Source: Phymorhynchus buccinoides (lineage: Eukaryota; Mollusca; Gastropoda; Neogastropoda; Raphitomidae). Taken from it: 64,000 nucleotides of DNA. Numbering within the stretch: position 1 is the stretch's first letter; each line of letters starts with the position of its first letter. Of the stretch, positions 25,226 to 39,424 are shown piece by piece. The stretch covers positions 23,987,462-24,051,461 of the forward strand of contig CM065695.1 in NCBI GenBank assembly GCA_017654935.2, written 5' to 3'. Under the pieces are notes generated by a model. That model was given only the letters and a program-made list of their open reading frames with translations, was not told where the DNA came from and made no database searches. The position numbers and the translations under genes were made by a program.

Positions 25226-25435
25226 AGCCCCCCCTCCCCCAGCCACCGTCTCGTAGTATCCCAGCGTGGCATCACCAAAGGTGATGTTGTTCATACAGCC
25301 CTGGGAGGCGGCGCAGGCCTCGAAGGCCCGCAGAATGACGTCCACCACGCGCTGAGACGTCAGCACGTTGCCCCCCACCACCGCCGCATGCTCCGAGGGG
25401 CACAGTAAGCTCCCTTCTGCGAATGACACGCGGAT
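25226..25435 (-). CDS. OPLAH: OPLAH exon 15 (arm B), best copy
   Basis: 210 bp, exactly 70 codons, encoding [20 protein letters not shown], then [20 protein letters not shown], then [20 protein letters not shown] and [10 protein letters not shown]. The acceptor is AATTTAG and the donor GTAAGT. The start may be incomplete: a GCLxP block is expected between PLNQ of exon 14 and IRV. The segment from CCCAG-GGC-TGT onward is repeated downstream. Confidence 0.88.
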
Positions 25436-27950
25436 CTAAATTTTTATTTTTTTGGTGTTTTTGTTATTTCTTTTTTTGATGATATTTTTAGTATTGTTTT
25501 TTTTTTTCCTGGTGCAGTTTTGATTGCACACAGGTTTGTGTGTTTGGTTTTGATTTGTAAATTTTGTGTGTGTTTTTCTTTTTCATCCTACTCTTTTTCA
25601 AAGGATGGGTCCATGGGATTTTTTTTTTTTTTTTTTATTTTTTTTTTTTCTTTCTTTTTTTTGCGCCTTATAAGGTCTATTTTTTTGTTTTAAAATTAGG
25701 CGTTGAGGCAGCCTGCGTGTGGGGGGGGGGTGGGGGGGACACAGAAACAGAGATGCTTCCGTGTCACGTTTTGTAGCACAGTGCTTCAGCAGGCACTTTG
25801 TGCTACTGTATAAGAAAAATAAATTGAGAGTTTATTCTAGTCATTGCAGAAAACTTATATCCTTTGTATGCTAGTTTCCCTGTGGAGGATACTGTGTGGG
25901 GTCTTTTGTATAAATATTTACCCCCCCTTCTGGAAGTTCTGTGCTTGCTTGTAACTTCCTCTAATCTGCCACTCTCTTTGACTCTTTGACTTTCCCTTTT
26001 GCTTTCTGTCATCTACTATCTTTTCTGACTTATTGACCCATTCTCCCGACTTTATTTTCCCAAAAAATCTTCCCAAATAATTTTTCTCCTTTGAGCTCCC
26101 CCGAACTTGAAATCGGAATGTGTCGGCTGTACACAACAGGGGAGACCTACACGCACATAACTGAAAACCCGGACACAGACGTACCTTACCAATTATGGCC
26201 ATATGGCCTGGGAAAATAGAAGAAGAAGTATGCCAGTAACTCCATGACAATAGGACTAGCTTACGCCAAATCTATAAAGGTTTGGACTCTTGCATGACTT
26301 GAGGTAGGTCATATCAGTTCAAGTTGTCTACATGCCAGAGATCTGTGGTGTATCAGTACTTTCTACCACCTCTCTTTTACCTGATTCAAGGGGATGTCAT
26401 GGCCCACCATACTGCGCATGCAGTAAATCAGGCCTGAGAGGGTGACAGCCTTTGGAGCGTTGCAGTTCCCGTAGACTTCGTAGCCCGTGTTGGAAAAGTC
26501 GAACAGCGCTGTGCCCTGAAGGAGCAGAGCGAACATTGAATCGTTTGAGGGAAGGCAACTTGGCAAATGTTAACCCTCTCACGGCTGCATACGCCAGATC
26601 CGACCGATTTTTTTCTTTACCATTGGCTCCCGTAGCCCCCGATTGCGCCCGCTGAACGCCCGGTCTAGTAGTTTCACTTTCACTTTTGCCCTACCCACAA
26701 TGCAATATACTAAGTTAGTTCTTCCTGTTCCTGACTCTCAGTGGTCCGTTTTTGGTTCTTACAGCAAGGGAAAGGACCCACTAGTCTTTTTGAACGGATT
26801 TTTCGAAGTGACCCAAATGTGAGTTAGACTTTATTCTGGGTGATTTTTTTAAAATAAAAGATTTGGTGTGACGTTCGGAGTTACTTCCCATCACTTGGTA
26901 TTCAATATAGATTATCGGTTCGATTGATCAGAGTGAGAGGGTTAAGATCAGCTCTCTCCAGCTGTTCCCGTGTGTCTCAGCTTAACGAAAAAGGTAATGA
27001 ATGGTGGGCCAACTTCACCCTGGAACAGCGGAGGGAGCTGATCTTAACATTAGCCACGTGTCTCAGCTTAACGAAAAAGGGTAATGAATGGTGGGCCAAC
27101 TTCACCCTGGAACAGCGGAGGGAGCTGGTCTTAACATTAGCCATGTGTCTCAGCTTAACGAAAAAGGTAATCGGAGGGAATGGTGGGCCAACTTCATCCT
27201 GGAACAGCGGAGGGAGCTGGTCTGAACATTAGCCACGTGTCTCAGCTTAACGAAAAAGGTAACGAATGGTGGGCCAACTTCACCCTGGAACAGCGGAGGG
27301 AGCTGACCTTAACATTAGCCAGCAATTTATAACTGAAACAGACTATTACCACCAATAAAGTGATTCAGCAGCAGTGCAGTGTCTCCTTCTGGTTGTTGCC
27401 TCTTGAAAGCCTTACACTGCATGCTCCCGATGCACTTTACTCGTGTTATATCACTCTATACACATCTGTATTGTTAAAAGTTCGGGACTTTCCTGGTGTG
27501 GCACTGCCTCCTGGGCATTGCCTCCAGGATCGTTCCCACTGTCTTTATAATGTCCCATATGTGTCTGTTCCAGACCGGAGGACGTTAAGCAGAATTTCTC
27601 CCGTTGCACTGCCGGTTTCAGGCTCAGGACAGTGACTCGAAATAAGTAGGGTGGGAGTAACTCCATGCCCAGAAAATAGAACAGGGACATAAAAAAAGAC
27701 TATTTTTATAGATGCATTTTTAAAAAACCCATACAGGTATGATATTAGGTAATAAGGCACATTATAGTCACAGAAGCGTCTCTGTAAAATTTGGGTTGCT
27801 CCCACCTGAGAGAGAGCATCGCAGCCAATGTGTTTTTTTGCATGCGATTTTTGTGTGACTGATGAGGAAGGAAAGGGGGGTACATTTTGACCAAATGACA
27901 ACTTTTTCGTTGCCACTGGATTAAACGTGTGCTAAGTGCATGGGCACACG

Positions 27951-27981
<31 letters not shown>

Positions 27982-28560
27982 CGTAAGGCCTAGTGCAAAG
28001 TGAGAGGAAAAATCCCCTGCACCCAGGTTCAGGTTACATAATACAAAGTAAAGTTTTTGTTGTAATATTAGAAAAGGTTTATGGCATCAACTTATGATTG
28101 CTGCAGAATGAAGTACAGTGGAACCTCCCTTATAAGAACTCCCTCCCATATAAGACCTACTTCTCCAAGACATTGCCCTTCTTTGTGAGTATTAAAATTG
28201 CCTCCCTTATAAGACCCCTCCCTTATAAGACCTCATTTTGGATGATTTTTGAAAGTCTTATAAGGGAGGTTCCACTGTATACAAGACATGGCCTACTGGC
28301 TGATGGGCTTGACTCAATTTTGGATGCTTAATAAATATTGATGAGTTAGTAAATTACTATTTCACATAAATGTGTGACACATTCAGGTGGTATTAAAAAT
28401 ACATAAAACACAGATACACTGGACTCTAAACACATCAGGTCATACTATCAATATACTTCCTGACAAGCTTGCATGACACTAAAAACTATGTATTTTATAC
28501 AGGATAAGGATGCATGAAACTGGTCCAAAATACATTAGAAGTACAATGGACATTGAGTAG

Positions 28561-28591
<31 letters not shown>

Positions 28592-30125
28592 TGTGTGTGT
28601 GTTGTGCGCGTGTGTGTGTGTAAGCGTTGCGTGTGCGTGCAATGTGTGTGTGTATGTGTGTTGATTGGTGCCGTATGGAAATTGAGTGGTGTGTGTGTGT
28701 GTGTGTGTGTGCGTGTGCGTGTGCGTGTGCATGCAGGCATGTATGTGGTGGTGACGCCCCCACCCCACCCCCGCATCAAACTCACCCATTGCCACCTCTC
28801 CCGTTCATCGTCTATCATTTTGTGTGTGTGTGTGTGTGTGTGTGATTGTGTGTGTGTGTGTGCAGTGGTGTGGTGTTGCGTGAATTGTGTGAAATTTTTA
28901 TTATTGTTTTTTATTGTTCTGTTTTGTAAAGCGCCATGAACAGAATTTTCTAGATATGTGCGCTACATAAGTGCCAATTATTATTATTATTAAGTAAGAC
29001 TTCAAAATGGTGGATATCAGAGCTTATTACAACAAAATGTTGCACCCCCCCAGACACACAGCAAGGCAACAGAGCAAAGATGGCAGGTCATAGCAATAAA
29101 GGCAAAGTTCGTAAATGTTCTGAAACCAACTCACTTCCTGTTCGTCGATGTCGACAGTCAGGCTGATGGGACTGCCGTCATCCATGTAGTCGGTGGCAGT
29201 GAGCTGGGTGGTTCCCGTCACCTGGCGCGTTTTCCTGGCAATCTCCTTCAGCATGTCGCGCACTGCCACTTCTGCATTCTCCTGAATAACGCAAGATTTG
29301 GGGGTCCTGATTTTGATAATTGTGTGGATATTTATAATGCACTTACCCTTGGTCAGAGGACCAATTCCAAGGCGAGTCTTCTTCTTCTTCTGCTTCCCAG
29401 GCCATATGGCCATAATGAGCAAGGTACATATGTGTCCGGTTTTCAGTTTTCCCTGGTCTCCCCGCTGCGCACAGCCAAAACATTCCGATTTCGGAGTAGC
29501 TCAAAGATGTGGAAGATGTTTTGGGTGAAAAGGAAGGGGAAAGGCATAATAAGTCAAAAAGACAGTAAGATAAATCATAAGAATGCAAAAAGGAAAAAGG
29601 CAGAGACAAAGATAGTGAAAGACAAGAAGAAGCTACAAGCACAGAACATCCAGAAGGTGGGGAAATATCTTTACGAAATGTATGGAGTTCCCGGGGAGAT
29701 TCGTGGAGGGGGCGGGGTCGTCCAGCCCCACGTATGGAGGCATGAGGCATCCACCCACTGCCCCATAAGTGCTTTATAATCACTGAAGTCATCAATGAAA
29801 TGCTTTACTCTGCTGAAATGAGAATCATTGCTAACTTGCATCTTTTGAGTCATTTATGCATTTACATGCACGCCAATAGAGGTGGGGGAAAAAACCGGTT
29901 TGAACCGAAAAACCGGTGCTAAACTTTCGCGGTTCGAAAAAACGGTTCGAGTTGCTGTGAACCGGTTTTTTAACTGCAAACTGAAAGTAAGTTTTTCTTG
30001 GAACTAACGCATTCTTTTTTAAGAACAACACTGATTCTCAGCGCAGATTGGGTGTTTGTAAACCAAGAGTAGCTGTTTCTAGTTTATGGTGGTGTATGGC
30101 TTTGACTTTGACTGAGCGTTGTGTT

Positions 30126-30194
<69 letters not shown>

Positions 30195-33100
30195 ATAAGT
30201 CATAAGTTTCTTTACTGTGTGTGTGTGGTGTGGGTATGTGTGCGTGCGCGTGTGTGAATATTCTGACGAATAAATACGTGTTTGCATAGGTGAAACTAGT
30301 GATGTGAGTACTGGTTTTTTTAAAAACGGCTCGAAGAGGGAACACCGGTTTAAAACCGGTTCGGATTTTTGAACCGGTTCTCAACTCTACACGCCAATAT
30401 CACCCACGTTGTGTTTTCATAAAAACTTTTTTTCTTGAGCATATTTATGGGGATGATTTAAGAGGAGAAAAATGTTTCCGTTGACAACTTGTTGTCGCTT
30501 ATTTCAGTGTGTGTGGTTTTTATTATGAGTGCAAAATGTGTACAGTGCAAGCTTAACTCATTCACATCGCAACGATTTTGAATTATTAAAAAAACTCGCA
30601 AATCACTCCAGCCATTCACACAAACAAAACATACATGAACAAAAGGAGAATAAATGAAAGAAGATTACGGGTTTTTACTTCAGGTTTAGACATAGGGAAG
30701 TGGTAGATCAGACGTTTTTATATATAGACTTTATATAGAAAAACTCTCCACACCAAAATTGGTTTTCCCACACAACAAACCACTACAAAAGCAAAGTCAG
30801 CGGCAAAATTGTGGTCTAAGGAAGCGAAACGAGTTTAAAAGTGCACACAGACTTACTTCCCTTGAAGCAAATGCATACCCACCCAAATTGACAACTATCT
30901 ATTAATTCCGCACATATATGGCTGGAACGACTTGAATGAGTTAATAAACAGTAAAAGAACCAGATACAAACAAAACGTCAGTGAGACAAGGGTTTGCCAC
31001 TGAAGACTGCATGCTCTTTCTATCACTGACCTGTATGTAGGCCATGTAGGCTTGAACCACGGGTAGCGTGTACTCCTCAATCAACTCACTCACCAGACGG
31101 ATGCCCTGGAGAAAAAGGAAAGGCGTGAAAAACATGTAAACGACATGATACGTAGAATTTCAACAATTTCACTCAAAGCAAACGTTTTGTCTTACTCCAA
31201 GTTTTCAGTGGCGTCTGGCTCCCTTAGTCAGCGAAGCAAGCCAAAATGTTTGCTTTGACTTTCATCGAAATTGTTCACATTCTTACAATGTCATCGCCTT
31301 TGCAGTCACAATTACCATTTCGCAATAAACAACAGTTTGCAGGAATTGTTTTATACTCTGATGTGTTGCAATGTACAGACAAACCCCTATTTTACGACCC
31401 TCTGTTAAGCGACCACCTCTCATTTGAGACCGGATTTGTTGGCACGGATGCATTTTACTATGTAAACGACCTCTCTTAAACGACTTCCTCTAAAACGCGA
31501 CTTATGACCGCCATTTTGTTGGTTTTTACGACCGTTGTTGCGTCTGCATAGACTTCGAGCAAAGGGAAACAACCATGGTCAAGGGCCTGAAAGCGGAGTC
31601 GCTTCCCTTGTTGTAGAAAAGATAGCGGAAAGCGTAGGAAAAGCACGAAAACCACTGACTTTGAAAAAGAAAACCACTGACTTTGGACGAGAGTGGAGGT
31701 CGATTAACAGAAGTCGGCGAAGTGAAACTGTAATACATCGATTGCACAATCCTATGGAGTTGGAAAGACCCAAATCCAGTTTTAATATGTCATTGTATGT
31801 GTGCATGAAGAAGAGAGTATGAACAGATTGAACTGTGCTGAACTTTTTCTTTCTACGGCTGCCAGTGAAAACCTCCGTCATACGACCCCTCCAATTTACG
31901 ACCGATTTTTCCGGACATTTTGGAAGTCTTAAAATAGAGGTTTGTCTGTACCATATTTTTCTGACCAGGCAAAACTTTTACCCCAAATTTCAGATTTTGT
32001 TCTATTTTTTTTTTTTTACTATATTAGAAGTCAGTTTATAAGGAGCAGGGGTCTCACTTTTTTATTTTTTATTGTACTGCAGTGTATCCAATTTAATGTA
32101 CCACGATGGAGATCGAGCGAGCCAAGTAAGTGAGAACATGCATGGAGGGAGATCGAGTAATCAAATGAAGCTAGAGGAGACAGAAGGACCAAATTTAACA
32201 TCTTACAACTCTCTCTCTCTCAAGTCCTACTTTCGTAGCAAAACAAATCCTTCACAAAGTAAGCAGAAGCAGGCACCAGTGCTACTTTTAGATGAAGAAA
32301 ACACAAATGAAACAAAGCCGAACAATTCAACAGCATTAGTTGAACGAGTTGGCATCAATACTGATTGTGTGTGTTTATGTGTGTGTGTGTGTCTGATGCG
32401 TGTGTGTGTGCGCGTGCGTGTGTGTGTGTGTGTGTGTGTTAGAGAGAGAGAGAGAGAGTTGCTTTGTATATGCGCTGTTGCTGGTTGGTGTCACTCTGGA
32501 ATGCTGTTTTTGTTGTCTGTTGATGAATAATTGATTGTAAAGCGCTTTGGGCTCATCTGAGGTAAAGCGCTATATAAATGTACTATTATTATTATTATTA
32601 TTAGTGCAATCCACACACCCCTACCTTTTGATTGGCGGCCACCTGTGCTTTGAGATCGCTGAGGTTGTCCTGCAGGTTCCTTGTTCCACTGCTGCCCTCG
32701 ATCTGTCCTGGGGCCATGAAGGCCTCTGTCACAGCTGGCGAGAACATCAACATCATCAGCGTCTTCTTCTTCTACGATCACTCAGACAGTCTCCTGCCGT
32801 ATGAGCGCAGATGCGTCATGCTGCCGTTAACGCACCAAACTAAGAAATAGTTAGGGCCAGCATGCATGTCCGTCTTCCGGTTGGAGAAAGTCTTTGCATA
32901 GCGCTTCTTGAAAACAGGAGGCAGGAGAATGGACCAGTAAGGCAGAAAGATGACAGTAAGCAAAGGGAGAAGGCAGAGTCAAAGAGAGTGACCAATTAGA
33001 GGAAGTTACAAGCACAGAACTTCCAGGTGGTGGGGGAACTATTTGTACAAAAGAAACCCCCCCCCCCCCCCCCCCCAGTATCTCCATAGGGGGATCAGTA

Positions 33101-36100
33101 TCACAGCCATACATATATATATATTTTTTAAAATCTAACCATCCCCACCACAAACAAATCTGTTTTTGTTGCAATAATTTCTTACTACCGTATTATACAG
33201 ACTATAAGGCATAATAAGGCGCATCCCCCAGATTTTACACAAAAGTCTGTTTTTGTTGTAATAGTCTTGAACTATATTTTGGGTCATATTATAAGGTACA
33301 GGGAGTCACACCTTATGTCTACGGTAATACTCGAGTGGGAAGCTATTACAACCAAACCAGACCTTTGTGCAAAATTCATAACAGGATGGGCAAATGTTAA
33401 GAAAAGCTCCCTCCTCTGCCCCTTCCATTTCATTTCAGACGGTTTCATGTTAGGGTTAGGGTTAGGAATAGGGTTAGGGATAGGTTTAGGGTCAGCTAAG
33501 TGTCAATCTCATAACATATCATCATTGTTTTTGGGATGTGTGTGTGAATTAGACGGTTTCATGTTAGGATTAGGGTTAGGAATAGGGTTTGGGATAGGTT
33601 TAGGGTCAGTTTAGTGTCAAATACACAAAAACATAAAAGTTGATGACTAAGCTTTTCCGCTCCTGATTTCAGGAGCACTCCTGTACTCCTTTCAATCAAT
33701 CAATCAATCAATCTGTTTATTGGCTTCATAACAAGAATAATTCATCTTGTGCGTGGGGATAAAAAACATATTATAAACTAACACACGTATTAACAGTACA
33801 TAAAATGAACAGATACTCTTAGACAGGCCACACCCTCTTCACAACGTCTACATCTACACACACGCATACACGCACGCGCACGCGCACACACACACACACA
33901 ACAGAATGTTAAAGTTAGCTAACATAAATTAAAATACTAATAACTGATAACCAAAATATGATAATTGAAAACCATGAAACAGTAACCTTTCTCCTGAAAG
34001 ACGCCTCCCTCCACCAGCCTGAAGGACTTGAAGACGGCACCCTCCTGCAGGATGGAGGTGGAGTGGGGGGGCATGGAGCCCGGGGTGATGCCCCCTATGT
34101 CTGCGTGGTGCCCCCTACTGGCCACGTAGAACACCGGCCTGGACTGCCCCTTGTGGAACACCTGCAAGGCACTATGATTATTGGGTGACTGTGAATGGCA
34201 TCAAAATTGGGATCAATGTAATGGGTCCAGGGCCAGTATTCACATTGAGATAGTATGCGACTTATCATCATATCATAGAAGTCCTAAAATACTGGGATTT
34301 AATAGGACTTAAAGACCCACCAGGTCATGTGTCAAAATCACGGGTTTCACATGCTTTCCCTCTTATAGCTGGTAAGAAATCTTGTTTTGACCAGGTTTGA
34401 CTCCCATACAAATGTCCCCAAATTGAAAACGAAACATCATTTTAAAGAGCAGCCTCAATTTGAAGTTGAGGACATTTGTATGTGGGTCACAGCTACCTAG
34501 AAAAAAACAAGGGACTTAATCGTGGTGCGTCAGTGTGTTTTTAAAAAGGATTTCTAAGATATCATGATGATAAGTCTCATACTATCTCAATGTGAATACA
34601 GGCCCAGGTCTCTATGCGTCGCCCTCATCGTGCCCCCCTGTCTCTGTATGTCTCTGTCTCTATATGTCCCCGTCTCAGTGCACCCATGACTCTATGTGTC
34701 CCCGTCTCTATGTATCCCCTCATTTTAGGGTAAGGGTTACGGTTAGGGATAGGGTTATGAGTTAAGGTTATTTGTGTTAGCGACACCATTCAGATATTAC
34801 GAAGCGGTGGCTTTACACATACACCAAATTTTGAGTACATAGACGAGACTTCGCTCATCAAAAAGGACTGAAAAAAAAGACAGGTGATAAAACTTGACCA
34901 TTCAGTCCCCCAGTAGGGATACCAGGGGGTTCCTTTGTACAAATAGTTCCCCCACTTTCTGAAAGTTCTGTGCTTGTAACTTCCTCTAATCTGTCTCTCT
35001 CTTTGACTTTTGCCTTTTCCCTTGCTTTGTGTCATCTACTATCTTTCTGACTTTTTGGCCCATTCTCCTGCCTTTTTTCTAAAAATATCTTCCATATAGT
35101 TTTTTCCTTTGAGCTCCTCCTCGCTGAATGCAGCGAGGAGACCAGTGAAAATTGGAAAACGGACACATATGTACCCTTTGTGGCCTTATGGTCTAGAATG
35201 CAGAAGAAGAAGTACCATAGTGTTCAAGTGCTTTGGCTGTTGGGATGATCCCTGGAGTCTTTAAACCAGGATACAACAACAACAACAACACCGATCGCTG
35301 AGCTCAGACAGTCTCCTGTCATATGAGCGCAGATGCATCATGCTGCCATTATGCACCTAACTAAGAAATAGATAGGGCCAGCATGTCCGTCTTCAGCTTG
35401 AGAACATCTTTGTAAGGGGAGGATTTTGGACTGACGATGTTATGCTAGGAGCTTGTCATGGCTAAAGACAATCTCTGCATAACTATGCTGAGCATAACAA
35501 CATTTTGATGTAGCCTTGGTGTTCTAGCTTATGTCAATTGGTCTGACACAGCCTTATGCCAAGGCATGAGCGAACAATGAAGGAGACCCTTCAGCACTGA
35601 CCGGTGTGATGACGGTGAGGTCAGGCAGGTGGCTGCCCCCGGCCATCGGATGGTTGCTCAAGATGACATCACCGTCCTTCAACGAGTCCCCAAGGTTGCG
35701 CATCTGAGGAGAAAGAGGAGAAAGAGAAGGAGAGGGAAAGAAAGACAGTGAGATTATTGACATTGTCACAATGCTATATATAACACTCACATATGCATAA
35801 ACATGCGCACGCACACACACACACACACACAAACAAGCATATCTATAGAATGGCTCACAACACACACGCATATCTATAGAATGACTCACAACACACACAC
35901 ATACACACACACGCATGCATGCACGCACACACTCACATAACAAAAACTAACAAATACGCACACAGATACACACACACACACATGCATATATACTGAATGA
36001 CTCACAACACACACACACACAATCATGCATACACACACATGCATGCACACACAAATTTACATAACAAAAAATAACAAAAACATACATGTCTACCGGATAA

Positions 36101-36356
36101 TACATAACATACACATTCTTACAAATTCACAATCCCCTCCTCCATGATGATGATGATGACGATGATGACGATAATGATGATGATGATGGTGATGATGATG
36201 ATGATTGTGATGATGCGGCTGACGATGATGATGACGATAATGATGATGATGATGGTGATGATGATGATGATTGTGATGATGCGACTGACGATGATGATGA
36301 TGATGATGATGATGACGACGACGATGATGATTGTGATGATGGTGATGATGAGGCTG

Positions 36357-36388
<32 letters not shown>

Positions 36389-36394
36389 GATGAC

Positions 36395-36438
<44 letters not shown>

Positions 36439-36764
36439 CGACGATGATGATGATGATGATGATGACGACGATGATGATTGTGATGATGCGGCTGACGATG
36501 ACGATGATGATGATGACGACGATGATGATGATGATGATGATGACGACGATGATGATTGTGATGATGCGGCTGGACGATGATGATGATGATGATGACGACG
36601 ATGATGATTGGTGATGATGGTGATGATGAGGCTGATGATGATGACGATGATGATGAATCATGATGAGGCTGACGACGATGATGATGATGATGATACAGTC
36701 ACTCACTTGGTACTGCACGGTTTCTTGCATGGCTCCCAGGTGCACAGGGATGATTGTAATGATA

Positions 36765-36802
<38 letters not shown>

Positions 36803-37009
36803 ACAGTCACTCACTTGGTACTGCACGGTCTCTTGCATGGCTCCCAGGTGCACAGGGATGATTGTAATGATAATGATGATGATGATGATGATGATGATAC
36901 AGTCACTCACTTGGTACTGCACGGTCTCTTGCATGGCTCCCAGGTGCACAGGGATGATTCTGATGATGATGATGATGATGATGTTACGATGATGATGATG
37001 GCTGACGAC

Positions 37010-37045
<36 letters not shown>

Positions 37046-39392
37046 ACAGTCACTCACTTGGTACTGCACAGTCTCTTGCATGGCTCCCAAGTGCACAGGG
37101 ATGTGAGGGGCGTTGGCCACCAAACCCCCGTCGGGACCAAACATGGCGCAGGAGAAGTCCAAACGCTCCTGCATTTTACAAGGCTTCATTCATCATAGGT
37201 GGACTGTGTTGTCTTCAGTTGATTAACGCTTTCACCGCCAATGTTGCCTTTTCGCACCACAATGGTTTAACACCCATGTCACTAAAAAGCATTAAATCAG
37301 GACCTGTTATCTGAAGACCCTATTTTCGTAATTTTGGGAGGTAAGGATAGGCCTAATGTTATACATGTCACAGAGGAATTCACAATATTGCAGATATTTT
37401 TTTTTCTGTACCCAGGTAAGTTTAATCGTACTTTTTTGCTGAAAAATGGCTGGCGATGAAAGGGTTAAAGATTCAAGATTCTTTATTTTGCTAATACATA
37501 CACAAACGAAATTGTTCTGGCTTTGCGCAAAGCAAAACACTTAATAACATCGACATAAAAAAAAAATCCACACCAAAACATGGATGATGACAATGATGAT
37601 GATGCGTACATGTGTGTACACAATTTAACACATAATCGTGGAAAACAAATGAGGCAATATTCTCTCTCTTTCTCGTGAAATTTCACATCAAATGTACTCT
37701 TTGTTAGAAAAATCCATTTGTGTCAATTCATCTGACTTTAGGATCCATTTGTGTCAATTCATCTGACTTTAGGATCCATTTGTGTCAATTCACATGACTT
37801 TAGGATCCATTTGTCAATTCATTTGACTTTAGGATCCATTTGTGTCAATTCATCTGACTTTAGGATCCATTTGTGTCAATTCATCTGACTTTAGGTCCAA
37901 TATTTTGTTGCAGAGTAGACCTATAGTAAGTTTAATATACAAACTACGTTTAAATTTGTGGAAAACTAAATTTACAGAAATTACTTGCCTTTGCTCTCAT
38001 AAATTATCACTTCAGCACCTATTATTCGAATGTCCAATATTGCTCTCTAAATACAAAACGTTTAATATGGACTTTTTTCAGAAGTACAATAACATCAAGG
38101 ATTCTTTAATTGACACAGATTACACATATTACTCTAACTGCTAAAGTTATGCTATCTACTCCTACTGGACATTTGCTGTAGAAGTTTGATTTTGTTGGGT
38201 TTATGCATATTGTGTTATATATATATATATGTCGTGCCTAACTCACAGAATTGCCTAGTCTGTATATATATTTTTTAATGTCTAATATATGAATTGAAAA
38301 GACATTAAATTAAAGATTAATTCGTTCTCTCTTTCTCTCTCACACACACATGCATGCATGCACACATACACATGTACGCATACAGATAGTAGACCGCGGG
38401 CATACAAGCGCACTGCGTGTAAAGCTCAACTAATGCAATTATTATAGGAGTACACAATCAGAAAGAGGCTGTCACAGATGTCATACTAACAAACTGAGAT
38501 TGTTATCACTGTAGGATTATTAGTTATATCATAATTCCTTGTAGTTTTGAGAAAAATGGAAAAACAAAACAAATCTATCATGGCATAACTCATGAATTTA
38601 TAAATTAAACAATAAAACAATAAGACAAGCAGACAACCAAACGCTTAGACAGAACCCACAGACTGACCTTGATATTGGTTGATATTGATGTTCTCTGTAA
38701 AACTCTGAAACAGACACAGACAGACAGACACATAGACAGACAGACAGACACACGCAAACGCACACACACTCATAATTATCATAGCTATTATTATTACATT
38801 CATAATCTGCACATTTCCTTAGCAATGCTCAATATATTGCTTGGAACAGACGGTTTATCACTTTATGTCTTTTTTCTTGTTTCATTTTGTCATCTCTATA
38901 TGTCCGTTTGCTCTGTCTTTTGAAGTAAATGTAAACTTTAAAAATAAATAATATATATATAAACTCTTAATTAGACACAGGAATTTTTATTCAAGGTTAG
39001 GCTTATATCAAACCCATGTGATGTGGTCAGACGGTTTTAAACAAAAATCTGGTCCCCTGCAGTCGGAGTATGGCCGCCCATGTGGCGGGGCCCTTTAAAA
39101 GCAGCCATACACGTAATCTTCCCACCCAAGGCCATGCAAAATGTTCACATGGCACTGGGTGTGCCCCCAGAGCGCTTAAGCTGGGGAACGAAAACAACAA
39201 CAAAAATTTCTTAAACTGAGCTGTCTTTCCTACCGGAAGTTTGCATTGTGTCTGTACTTTCTAGAAATCATCATCATCATCACCATTATCATCGTCATTA
39301 TCTGCTCCGCAATGCTCATAAAGTGACGAGGAAAAGATGAATAATTGAATAGCATCCAGCTTATTACCATCATCATCATCATCATCATCATG

Positions 39393-39424
<32 letters not shown>

